A DNA stretch of 6,098 bases from an uncultured Parabacteroides sp. GTDB lineage: Bacteria > Bacteroidota > Bacteroidia > Bacteroidales > Tannerellaceae. Location of the stretch: positions 1 to 6,098 of the forward strand of contig USAD01000174.1 of assembly GCA_900552415.1 (NCBI GenBank), read 5' to 3'. The notes under the pieces are model-generated. The model worked only from the letters and a program-made list of their open reading frames with translations. It was not told the DNA's origin and did not search any database. Both the position numbers and the translations under genes were made by a program. Below are positions 1-6,098 of this stretch, piece after piece (within the stretch, counting starts at the first letter, position 1; every line of letters starts with the position of its first letter).

Positions 1-1
1 G

Positions 2-1657
2 ACCTACGTGGAATCCTAGGAGAAGCTGGTACTCTCTCCCGGAGCCGAGCCACTCCGCCCCCGCATCCCCGGCATTGAGGACGAGCGGATCTTCACGCTC
101 CGCAACGTGCCCGACACGGACCAGATCAAAGGATATGTCAACAGTCATAAACCGCAATCGGCGGTCGTTGTCGGTGGCGGTTTTATCGGTCTTGAGATGG
201 CGGAAAACCTGCACGAGCTGGGCATCCAGACCACGATCGTAGAGATGGCCAACCAAGTGATGGCCCCACTCGATTACTCGATGGCGGCGATCGTACACCA
301 ACACCTCACGCAAAAGGGATTGCACCTGATCCTCGAGGATGGCGTGGCCAAATTCGAGAATGACGAGCGCCACGTGACCGTCCTCCTGAACAGTGGCCAA
401 CGGATCCCGGCCGATATGGTGATCCTGAGCATTGGCGTGCGACCCGAGACCAAGCTGGCGAAAGAGGCCGGTCTGGCCATCGGCCAACTGGGTGGCATCG
501 CGGTCGACGATTACCTGAGAACCTCCGACAAGAATATCTACGCCCTGGGCGACGCGATCGAGGTCAATCACCTCGTAACCGGCAAGAAGGCCATGATCCC
601 ATTGGCTGGCCCGGCGAACAAGCAGGGGCGTATCGTCGCCGACAACATCGTCTTCGGCGACCGCTCTACCTATAAGGGTTCGATGGGTACCTCCGTCGCC
701 AAGGTATGCGACCTGACCGTAGCGGCGGCGGGCGCCAATGCCAAGCTGCTGAAGCGTGAGGGTATTCCCTATATCGCCTCTTACACGCATGGCGCCTCAC
801 ATGCCGGATACTATCCCGGCTCGGCGGCCCTCTCCATAAAAATCCTCTTCTCGCCCGACAACGGTCGCCTGCTTGGCGCGCAGATTGTCGGCTTCAAAGG
901 GGTAGACAAACGAATCGAGATGCTGGCCCAGACGATTGAGCGACAAGGCACCATTTACGACCTGACCGAACTGGAGCACGCCTATGCGCCTCCCTACTCC
1001 TCCGCCAAGGATCCGGTGAACATGGCCGGTTTCGTGGCCGAGAATATCCTGACGGGCAAGTCGAGGATCATCAGCTGGCGAGAGATCGCCAACCTGTCAG
1101 ACGACACGGTCCGTATCGACGTCCGTACCAAGGCGGAATATGAGCTGGGTACGATCCCCGGGTTCATCAACATCCCGGTAGACGAGCTCCGCGAGCATCT
1201 CGACGAGCTGCCCAAGGAGAAACCCATCGTCGTCACCTGCGCGGTTGGCCTGCGTGGCTACCTGGCCTACCGTATCCTGACCCAAAACGGTTTCAAGGAT
1301 GTCCGTAACCTGTCGGGTGGCTACAAGACCTGGAGCGTGGCGACCGCCCCGATCCACAACCAGCCCTTCTGCCCCAAGGCAGACCAACCGGCGGCATGCG
1401 GATGCGCCCCCCATGCGTCTGTCCTTAAAGTAGATGCCTGTGGCTTGATGTGCCCCGGACCGATCATGCAACTGAAGAAAAATTACGAGACCCTGACGGA
1501 AGATGGCCTATTGGAAATCTCGGCGACCGACCAGGCCTTTGGCAAGGACGTCGCCGCTTGGTGCAAGACGACCGGCGCCGAGCTGGTCGGGCTGGACAAC
1601 CAGGAAGGGATCGTGAAAGCGACGATCCGTAAAAAAAACGGCCGCAACCAACGGTAG
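2..1657 (+). CDS. CoA-disulfide reductase/NADH oxidase-like flavoprotein fused to rhodanese and TusA domains (5'-partial, interrupted)
   Basis: This is the 3' part of a pyridine nucleotide-disulfide oxidoreductase; its reading frame runs in from the left edge. Seen in order: the NAD(P)-binding glycine motif GGGFIG (173-190), the FAD-contacting IYALGDAIEV stretch (536-565), the dimerisation domain with HAGYYPG (800-820) and HAYAPPYSSAKDPVNMAG (977-1030), a rhodanese domain (about 1076-1350) with active-site Cys in TCAVGLRGY (Cys codon 1238-1240), a Cys-containing linker (codons 1370, 1397, 1403), and a TusA domain with CGLMCPGP (1439-1462). The two Tyr-containing motifs match those of CoA-disulfide reductases. 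Family members reduce CoA disulfide, polysulfide or persulfide with NAD(P)H, and the rhodanese and TusA domains probably relay sulfane sulfur. The protein is expected to be cytoplasmic. The N-terminal FAD motif and redox Cys lie outside the window. The frame has TAG at 17-19, and the next usable start, GTG at 107, is inside the conserved NVPDTD segment, so it is not a natural start. The frame ends at TAG 1655-1657, just after an A8 run; the fused DsrE domain continues in the -1 frame. Domain calls are firm; whether the gene is functional is uncertain. Confidence 0.9.
17..19 (+). other. In-frame amber codon in the oxidoreductase domain
   Basis: The frame around it reads TYVES-stop-EKLVLSPGAEPLRP. 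CoA-disulfide reductases have ES-Y-[DE]KL-[IV]-LSPGA here, so TAG stands where a Tyr codon (TAC or TAT) is expected, a single-base difference. Coding similarity continues on both sides with no frame change. It is either a nonsense mutation or a base error close to the sequence edge. Confidence 0.75.
1608..1639 (+). other. Frame break: 7-bp hairpin followed by A8 slippery run
   Basis: GGATCGT (1608-1614) pairs with ACGATCC (1622-1628) around the 7-nt loop GAAAGCG. Two bases later comes A8 (1631-1638), followed by C. In the TusA frame this is CGT AAA AAA AAC, so 1633-1639 is the classic -1 slippery heptamer A AAA AAC. The two frames are both open only from 1633 to 1654, and that short overlap begins inside the run. 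One extra A in DNA or RNA, or a -1 ribosomal slip, joins TusA to DsrE. The pattern is seen directly; that it works as a recoding site is inference. Confidence 0.5.
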
Positions 1658-2142
1658 GGGAACCGATCGCCCGTAAGAACAAGACCATTGTCGTCTTCAG
1701 CGACGACCTGGACAAGGCGCTCGCCTCGTTTGTCATCGCCAACGGGGCGGCCGCCACGGGAGAGAAGGTCAGCCTCTTCTTCACCTTCTGGGGCCTGAAC
1801 ATCATCAAGAAACGGCAGAAGCCAGCCGTAACGAAAGACCTGTTTGGCAAAATGTTCGGCATGATGCTCCCGGCCCACAGCGGACAGCTCAAACTGTCGA
1901 AACTCAACATGATGGGCATGGGCAGCCGCCTGATGCGGATGATCATGCGCGACAAGCGGATCGACAGCCTGGAGAGCCTGATCCAGCAAGCGGTAGAGAA
2001 TGGCGTGGAGATGATCGCCTGCACCATGAGCATGGACGTGATGGGCGTCAAGAAAGAGGAGCTGCTCGACAACGTTACGCTCGGTGGTGTAGCGACCTAC
2101 CTTGAGAGAACAGACGACGCGAACCTCAACCTCTTCATTTAA
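1639..2142 (+). CDS. DsrE/DsrF/DrsH-like C-terminal domain of the same fusion, out of frame
   Basis: Reading the frame one base back from the TusA frame gives about 165 uninterrupted residues ending at TAA 2140-2142. A short linker is followed, from about 1675, by KNKTIVVFSDDLDKALASF, an LFFTFWGLNIIKK strand-helix segment, and IACTMSMDVMGV with a likely sulfur-carrying Cys (codon 2020-2022). This pattern fits the DsrE2 family (DsrE/DsrF/DrsH-like), which in other Bacteroidota is fused to the end of CoADR-rhodanese-TusA proteins. There is no ATG, GTG or TTG in this frame before 1852, and 1852 is already inside the domain, so an independent full-length start is not available. Translation of the complete domain would need a frame change near 1633-1654. 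In this frame a TAA at 1630-1632 blocks reading from further upstream. The expected role is to accept or donate sulfane sulfur together with the TusA domain. It may be a broken remnant, or the sequence may lack one A. Confidence 0.85.
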   Translation, partial: RPQPTVGEPIARKNKTIVVFSDDLDKALASFVIANGAAATGEKVSLFFTFWGLNIIKKRQKPAVTKDLFGKMFGMMLPAHSGQLKLSKLNMMGMGSRLMRMIMRDKRIDSLESLIQQAVENGVEMIACTMSMDVMGVKKEELLDNVTLGGVATYLERTDDANLNLFI

Positions 2143-2166
2143 ATAGATCGCGTCAATAAACACATA

Positions 2167-2190
2167 CGGTCGTGACAGGTGTCACGACCG
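2167..2190. terminator. Probable bidirectional terminator hairpin between convergent genes
   Basis: CGGTCGTGAC (2167-2176) pairs perfectly with GTCACGACCG (2181-2190) around the 4-nt loop AGGT. It lies 24 nt after the + strand stop at 2142 and about 76 nt beyond the - strand stop at 2266, so it could end transcription from both sides. Neither side has a clean T tract, so it may act as a weak terminator or as an mRNA 3'-end stabiliser. Confidence 0.6.
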
Positions 2191-2202
2191 GACTTATTCA
2201 TA

Positions 2203-2237
2203 GATACATACGTACGTGTCAAGCGATACATACGTAC
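2203..2237. repeat. 13-bp direct repeat with ACGTAC core
   Basis: GATACATACGTAC occurs at 2203-2215 and 2225-2237 with a 22-bp period. The first copy runs into the palindrome ACGTACGT (2210-2217). Bases 2210-2220 can also fold back on 2225-2235 with one mismatch (2215/2230), one G-U pair and the loop AAGC. It may be a second imperfect 3'-end hairpin or a protein-binding site; no function is assigned. Confidence 0.4.
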
Positions 2238-2265
2238 ATATGCGTAGAGCATACTGAATCCCCCC

Positions 2266-4686
2266 TTACAGTTCCAGTTCCTGCGTTCCTCCGCTCAACG
2301 GCAGCTCCTTGCCTTTCCAGGCAAACACGCCTTTCGTCCCCTCCGGCAACGAGATAACCACCTTTCCCTTACCCCGTTTGTCCAACCGGTAAGCCACCTT
2401 GATCTCTCCCAAAGGATGCGGCATCGAACCCGACACCTCCCTCAAATCGCCCAAGGCCGGCTCGATCCAGATCTCCCGGAATCCCGGAGCCATACTTCTG
2501 ATGCCCAATAAGATCCTGAACAACTCAATATTCGGGCTGGCTCCCCAGGCGTGGCAGTCCGACCGGGACGGCTCGGGCATCTCTGCCCAGGTGGTCAACC
2601 CCAAGGCCATCTGGTCTCGCCAGATCTGGAGGTTATCCACCAACTGGTCTCCCATCCCCGCCTTGCTTAATGCCTGATGGAGATAATAACGGAAATAGAT
2701 CGTCGTCTGCACCAGTGTCGTATCCGACAAGGTATGTTCCATGACCCGGCGGGCCTCCTCGCCCTCGCTCATGCCCGCCAGTATCGCCAGGGCATTCACA
2801 TGTTGCGAGAATGAGTTTTTAGAATAGGTATCAGCGAACAACGAGCGCCCGGGTACCCAATATTTCGCCCGGAAGCCATCGCGTATATGCCCGGCGATCG
2901 TCTTGTAATGGTCGGCCAGGGCCGGAATGCCCATCGTCCGCTCCATCGGCTCGACCGCCTCGAGTGTCAACAAGTAGAGCAGGTCCTGAAAGGCGGAATT
3001 GCCCGCCGCCTCACGGATCGGCTCACCATAATCGAACCCGTCCGCCCAGTCGGCAAAGAACCAATAGGGCACGTAATCCAGGCTGTAATCGGGCTTCAAC
3101 CAACGCTCATACCAGGTAAGGATCTCCCGGTAAGCGGGCAAAAGCGTCCGGAGGTAGTCCTCGTCGCCCCGATACATCCAATAGTCGTGCCCCATGCAAA
3201 TCCACCATAAGGAAAAAGAGGAGATGAACTGATGCACGTAACTCGGATAGCGGCTCATGGTCAGCCCATCGGCCACCATCGACTGGCGCCCCTGCTCGAG
3301 CGCGTTCCTCACCATAAACGAGTCGCGGGTATTATAGAGCGATATCATCGCCTGGATCCGGGTATCGCCAAAATATTGCAATTGCTCATAATAGGGACAA
3401 TCCATATAGGTCTCGTTAGCGCAAAGGCGAGCCGTTCGCCAACCGATCTCCAGCATCCGCTCCAGCTCCTCATGCCCGGGCGCCGAGAAGGTGGTCTCAT
3501 TGCGGAAAGGATAAGCCGAGAAATGGCCATAGAGGTCATCAATCGTCAACGCCTCCTCCTTCGTATCGATCCTCAACTCCACGTAACGCCACGTACGCCA
3601 CCACAACGAGGTGAAACAACGGCCGTCGCTTCCATCGGGCAGGATCCGGTCGGCATAACCGATAAAGGCCTTTCCCTCAATCGAGTCGCGATTTCCTTTC
3701 GAGGGCAAGCTATAGGACTTGGTAGTTGATTGGTTATCCTGTTTATACAACGCCTCCGCATAACCGATCTTGATATCCGCGTCCTTTCCACCACTGAACA
3801 GGAACGAGAAATACCCCGTCGTCAGTGTCCCCTGATCGAGCAACAACCGCACGGAGCTGTTCCGCGGCACCACCAGCCGCTCCTTGCCGGCCAAAAGACC
3901 GTCCGGCACCTTTATCCCCTCCGAGAGGCGTACCTCCCGCAGGCGCTCCAACCGTCGCTCCATCTGCGGGATAGGACTGGGCACCAACAGGCGCCCCGGA
4001 TAGTCGCGGTAACCCTTCATCGCCCCCGCCATACCACCGACCGCCTGTTCCCAGCGGGAATCGTCGTAATCCACCTGCTCCCATCCCCAAGGATAACAGG
4101 AGGCGTCCAGCTCCTCGCCCGGACCGGCCACATAATAACCATACACCTGCCACTCATTATAGGGCGCGTAAGCCTTATCGCCCAGGCATCGCCAGGAGGC
4201 ATCCGTAGTCAAGACCGAATCCCTGGGCTGGTCGCCTTGCATGATAAAACCCGCCTGTCCCAAACTGACCTGCGCCGCCGGTCGCTTTTCCGCGTAATTC
4301 CAGACCACGGCAGCCACCACATTCTTTCCCTTACGCAAGAAAGGGGCCAGATCGACCGTCTCAAAATTCCAGTTATAGATATCCCCCCGGGCCGGTCCCA
4401 AAGAGACCAACTGCCCATTCACATAAAGCTTATAACGATTGTCGGCCGAGGCATGCGCTACCATCGAATCCGGCAACGCCGCCAACTCAAACGATTTCCT
4501 GAAGTGATAAACGCCATAAGAACGCCCGTCGTCGCCCGGGCAACTGATCCAACTCGCCGGCCAACGCTTCACGAACAGCTCCGGATTGATCCATTCCGCC
4601 CGGTAACCCTTCAGGCGAATTTGCGCGTAAAGGCCCGTGCAGAAGAAAGCGAACAGCAAGCAGGCCAAAAATAATTTCCGATTCAT
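2266..4686 (-). CDS. Secreted GH78-like alpha-L-rhamnosidase family glycoside hydrolase
   Basis: The protein has 806 residues from the ATG at 4686. A GTG seven codons upstream (4707) would also be open, but the ATG gives a compact signal peptide: N-R-K, then a hydrophobic core, then GLYA before Gln22. There is no lipobox, so it is probably periplasmic or exported. After the signal come an N-terminal beta-sandwich region (about 35-170, with SADNRYKLYVNGQ), a second beta-rich region (about 270-400, ending WWRTWRYVELRID), an (alpha/alpha)6 barrel, and a C-terminal beta domain. The barrel begins near ETYMDCPYYEQLQYFGDTR; Glu434 is a candidate general acid. Near the barrel's end is TTWAEMPEPSRSDCHAW, with Glu702 and His712 (the catalytic-base region), followed by the typical GH78 tail IWIEPALGDL. 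GH78 enzymes release terminal alpha-L-rhamnose from plant glycans and glycosides. The first motif departs from the usual DCPQRDERLGWTGD, so rhamnose specificity is not certain. No SusC/SusD pair is visible. The gene lies 89 nt after the EFR1-type gene on the same strand. Confidence 0.88.
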   Translation of the reverse strand: MNRKLFLACLLFAFFCTGLYAQIRLKGYRAEWINPELFVKRWPASWISCPGDDGRSYGVYHFRKSFELAALPDSMVAHASADNRYKLYVNGQLVSLGPARGDIYNWNFETVDLAPFLRKGKNVVAAVVWNYAEKRPAAQVSLGQAGFIMQGDQPRDSVLTTDASWRCLGDKAYAPYNEWQVYGYYVAGPGEELDASCYPWGWEQVDYDDSRWEQAVGGMAGAMKGYRDYPGRLLVPSPIPQMERRLERLREVRLSEGIKVPDGLLAGKERLVVPRNSSVRLLLDQGTLTTGYFSFLFSGGKDADIKIGYAEALYKQDNQSTTKSYSLPSKGNRDSIEGKAFIGYADRILPDGSDGRCFTSLWWRTWRYVELRIDTKEEALTIDDLYGHFSAYPFRNETTFSAPGHEELERMLEIGWRTARLCANETYMDCPYYEQLQYFGDTRIQAMISLYNTRDSFMVRNALEQGRQSMVADGLTMSRYPSYVHQFISSFSLWWICMGHDYWMYRGDEDYLRTLLPAYREILTWYERWLKPDYSLDYVPYWFFADWADGFDYGEPIREAAGNSAFQDLLYLLTLEAVEPMERTMGIPALADHYKTIAGHIRDGFRAKYWVPGRSLFADTYSKNSFSQHVNALAILAGMSEGEEARRVMEHTLSDTTLVQTTIYFRYYLHQALSKAGMGDQLVDNLQIWRDQMALGLTTWAEMPEPSRSDCHAWGASPNIELFRILLGIRSMAPGFREIWIEPALGDLREVSGSMPHPLGEIKVAYRLDKRGKGKVVISLPEGTKGVFAWKGKELPLSGGTQELEL

Positions 4687-4775
4687 ATTATTGATATTAG
4701 ATCTCACATAAGGTTAATCAAAGAAAGAAGGCAAGCGGTGGCCCTACCAGCCATCGCCCACCATATCCAGCAGGC

Positions 4776-5564
4776 TCACGCGAGGAAGCTCTCCGGCTCC
4801 TTACGAGCGCTGAAATTCTTATAGAGGATGGCCGTGAACGGGGTATCAAACGTACGAGCCCCTTCCGGGCACTCCTTAACACACGCGCAGCACTTGATAC
4901 ACAACGCCGGATCGCTCACCGTCCCATTCTCAGACAGGCTAATCGCATGCGTCGGACAGGCGTCGATGCAATACTCGCACTGCGTACAGAGCGACTCATC
5001 CACCACCGGGGCCATCGGCGCCGAGGGTTTCTTCTCCTTATAGGGGAAATTCCCTTTCACCTTCAATTCCGGCAAATCGGTCAGGCAAGAGACCGCCCGC
5101 AAACGATCGCTCACAGCCTTGCCAAACGCCGCCGCCTTCTCCAGGTCCGACTCATCCGGACGCCCTGCGGCCACTGGCATCTCGCGCCTGCTGAACGAGT
5201 GCTCGCCAACGAACGCCGCCGCGGCCACCGGCACGAATCCCAATTCCTGGCAAAGATCTTTCAGTTCCAACAACGCGTCGTCGTAATCACGATTGCCATA
5301 CACCACCACCGGCACGACCGGAGCGCCATTCGACCGGAACATACGCAACCGCTCGACCGCCGTATCGGGTACCCGCCCCCCATAAACCGGTACCGCCACG
5401 ATCGTCAACTCATCATCGATATGCTCCTCCATATCCGGCGCGTCGTAAGTCAAGTCCGACTCCGACATGGAAGTCGCGCCCATTCCCTCCGCTATCGCGT
5501 AAGCGATCTTTGCCGAGGAATGTGTCGGCGAGAAATAAACCAAATGTATATTATTATAAATCAT
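4776..5564 (-). CDS. EFR1-type flavodoxin-ferredoxin fusion protein
   Basis: The protein has 262 residues and is cytoplasmic, with no signal peptide or membrane segment. The N-terminal half is flavodoxin-like: a beta strand IHLVYF followed by SPTHSSAKIA (residues 12-21), which fits an FMN phosphate-binding loop, and later VPVYGGRVPD and VVYGNRDYDD segments typical of flavodoxin folds. The C-terminal third holds two complete [4Fe-4S] motifs of the CxxCxxCxxxCP type: Cys193, 196, 199, 203 and Cys222, 225, 228, 232. This order, and the length near 260, match EFR1-family proteins of anaerobes, which presumably pass low-potential electrons between ferredoxin-like and flavin centres; the partner is unknown. 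The ATG at 5564-5562 lies 6 nt after the stop of the thioredoxin-like gene, so the two are almost certainly co-transcribed. The family assignment is firm; the physiological role is not known from sequence. Confidence 0.92.
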   Translation of the reverse strand: MIYNNIHLVYFSPTHSSAKIAYAIAEGMGATSMSESDLTYDAPDMEEHIDDELTIVAVPVYGGRVPDTAVERLRMFRSNGAPVVPVVVYGNRDYDDALLELKDLCQELGFVPVAAAAFVGEHSFSRREMPVAAGRPDESDLEKAAAFGKAVSDRLRAVSCLTDLPELKVKGNFPYKEKKPSAPMAPVVDESLCTQCEYCIDACPTHAISLSENGTVSDPALCIKCCACVKECPEGARTFDTPFTAILYKNFSARKEPESFLA

Positions 5565-5567
5565 AAT

Positions 5568-5572
5568 CCTCT
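5568..5572 (-). promoter_or_regulatory. Shine-Dalgarno-like AGAGG overlapping the upstream stop codon
   Basis: On the - strand the junction reads AAATAGAGGATTATG. AGAGG begins inside the TAG stop of the thioredoxin-like gene and ends 3 nt before the ATG of the EFR1-type gene. The spacing is short for a Shine-Dalgarno site. The overlap suggests translational coupling, so ribosomes ending the first gene could restart on the second. Confidence 0.45.
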
Positions 5573-6083
5573 ATTTATTTAACGCCTCATCAATACGGCC
5601 CATCAGGGCCTCGAACTCCTCTTCCGTATAGCCTTTCGTAGCCATGATCACCCGACCCTCCTTATCGATCAGGTAACTCCGGGGGATTAAATTGTCGGCA
5701 AAGGCCGCGAAGACAGCCCGATCCTTGTCCGGATAAAGCGGGAAGTCAAATTTCTTTTTCTTGTTGTATTTCACCAGGTCCGCGTCCGAATGCTCACGGC
5801 CGATCACCAAAAAGACAAAGTCCTGACGATCCTTATACTTCGGCCACAAGCTCTTTTGCGCCTCCGCCAGCTCCTTTTGGCAAGGCGGGCACCAGGTGGC
5901 AAAGAAATTAACCAGGATCACCTTTCCCTTGAAATCCGACGAGGCGATCTTGCTCCCGTCATCCCTCACGATCGTGAAGGCCGGCATCGTGTCGCCCACC
6001 TTCACCCGATCGGCCTGGTCTTCCCGCGCGTATCCGGCCACGACCGTCAACAGCAAGAGACCCAAAACTAAAAACTTTCTCAT
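5571..6083 (-). CDS. Secreted TlpA/ResA-like thioredoxin-fold protein
   Basis: The protein has 170 residues. It begins with Arg-Lys, a leucine-rich core and AGYA (cleavage probably after Ala19). No Cys lies near the cleavage site, so it should be a soluble periplasmic protein of about 151 residues rather than a lipoprotein. The mature part is a single AhpC/TSA-Redoxin-type thioredoxin fold: VGDTMPAFTIVRDDGS, then VILVNFFATWCPPCQKEL with the redox pair Cys65-Cys68, and the cis-Pro loop IPRSYLID (Pro134). WCPPC is typical of TlpA/ResA/CcmG-like thiol reductants, which reduce disulfides in apocytochromes c or other exported proteins. A KKKKF stretch (residues 108-112) is mildly unusual. The ATG at 6083 follows AAGGG only 2 nt away, and upstream sequence ends at 6098, so no promoter can be judged. 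It is the first visible gene of the - strand unit. The fold is certain; the substrate is unknown. Confidence 0.93.
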   Translation of the reverse strand: MRKFLVLGLLLLTVVAGYAREDQADRVKVGDTMPAFTIVRDDGSKIASSDFKGKVILVNFFATWCPPCQKELAEAQKSLWPKYKDRQDFVFLVIGREHSDADLVKYNKKKKFDFPLYPDKDRAVFAAFADNLIPRSYLIDKEGRVIMATKGYTEEEFEALMGRIDEALNK

Positions 6084-6098
6084 AACCCTTATCTTTTT

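Noticed and set aside
1852..2142. Treating the ATG at 1852 as the start of a separate 96-residue protein
   Set aside because: The ATG is inside the DsrE-type domain, whose first strands are encoded in the same frame from about 1675, so this would be a truncated domain.
1483..2163. Long open frame (226 codons) on the - strand opposite the TusA and DsrE regions
   Set aside because: It mirrors a confidently recognised coding region on the + strand, resembles no family I know, and is explained by GC-rich codon use.
3730..4674. Open frame of 314 codons on the + strand opposite the hydrolase gene
   Set aside because: Its product is Arg/His/Pro-rich and lacks recognisable motifs; it is an antisense shadow of the well-supported GH78-like gene.
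4704..4756. A 16-codon - strand frame (ATG near 4756 to TGA at 4704) ahead of the hydrolase
   Set aside because: It is too short, with no recognisable motif or ribosome binding site; chance is the simplest explanation.
4687..4775. Possible promoter or terminator between the EFR1-type and hydrolase genes (TTTCTTTG, and a 5-bp GGTGG/CCACC pairing)
   Set aside because: TTTCTTTG only partly fits the Bacteroidota -7 element TAnnTTTG and has no -33 TTTG at the right distance. The pairing is short with a long loop.
4947..5582. Open frame of 211 codons on the + strand opposite the EFR1-type gene
   Set aside because: The composition is biased (Arg/His-rich) and the opposite strand holds complete [4Fe-4S] motifs.

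Overview
The window looks like chromosomal DNA from a Bacteroidota bacterium, most likely a gut-type or anaerobic Bacteroidales with fairly high GC (roughly 55-58% by eye, not computed). The reasons are the gene content (a CoA-disulfide-reductase/rhodanese/TusA/DsrE fusion, a flavodoxin-ferredoxin EFR1-type protein, a secreted GH78-like hydrolase and a secreted TlpA-like thioredoxin) and the AT-rich leader without a clear Shine-Dalgarno in front of the hydrolase gene. I cannot name a genus.

Layout. From the left edge to 2142, on the + strand, lies the 3' part of one long fusion gene. In order it encodes the FAD/NAD core of a CoA-disulfide reductase or NADH oxidase, a rhodanese domain, a TusA domain and a DsrE-type domain. 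About the first 100 residues lie outside the window. As sequenced, the gene is interrupted twice. An in-frame TAG at 17-19 sits where the family normally has Tyr. A -1 frame break at an A8 run (1631-1638) separates the TusA part from the DsrE part. The first lesion suggests decay or a base error. The second sits on a slippery sequence directly behind a 7-bp hairpin and could be decay, phase variation, slippage or a homopolymer error.

From 2143 to 2265 there is a short spacer between convergent genes. It carries a strong 10-bp hairpin (a probable terminator) and a 13-bp direct repeat rich in ACGTAC.

From 6083 down to 2266, on the - strand, three genes point the same way: a secreted TlpA/ResA-like thioredoxin (6083-5571), an EFR1-type flavodoxin plus two-[4Fe-4S] protein (5564-4776), and a secreted GH78-like alpha-L-rhamnosidase (4686-2266). 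The first two are separated by 6 nt and are very probably co-transcribed. The hydrolase follows after 89 nt and may be the last gene of the same unit or may have its own promoter. No promoter is evident inside the window, and the operon's promoter would lie beyond 6098.

Together the genes give a thiol/sulfur and low-potential electron-transfer theme (CoADR-rhodanese-TusA-DsrE; thioredoxin-like; ferredoxin-flavodoxin) next to one glycan-degrading enzyme. I see no RNA genes, CRISPR, insertion sequences or phage genes, and no clearly new multi-gene system. The most interesting item is the frame break between the TusA and DsrE domains.
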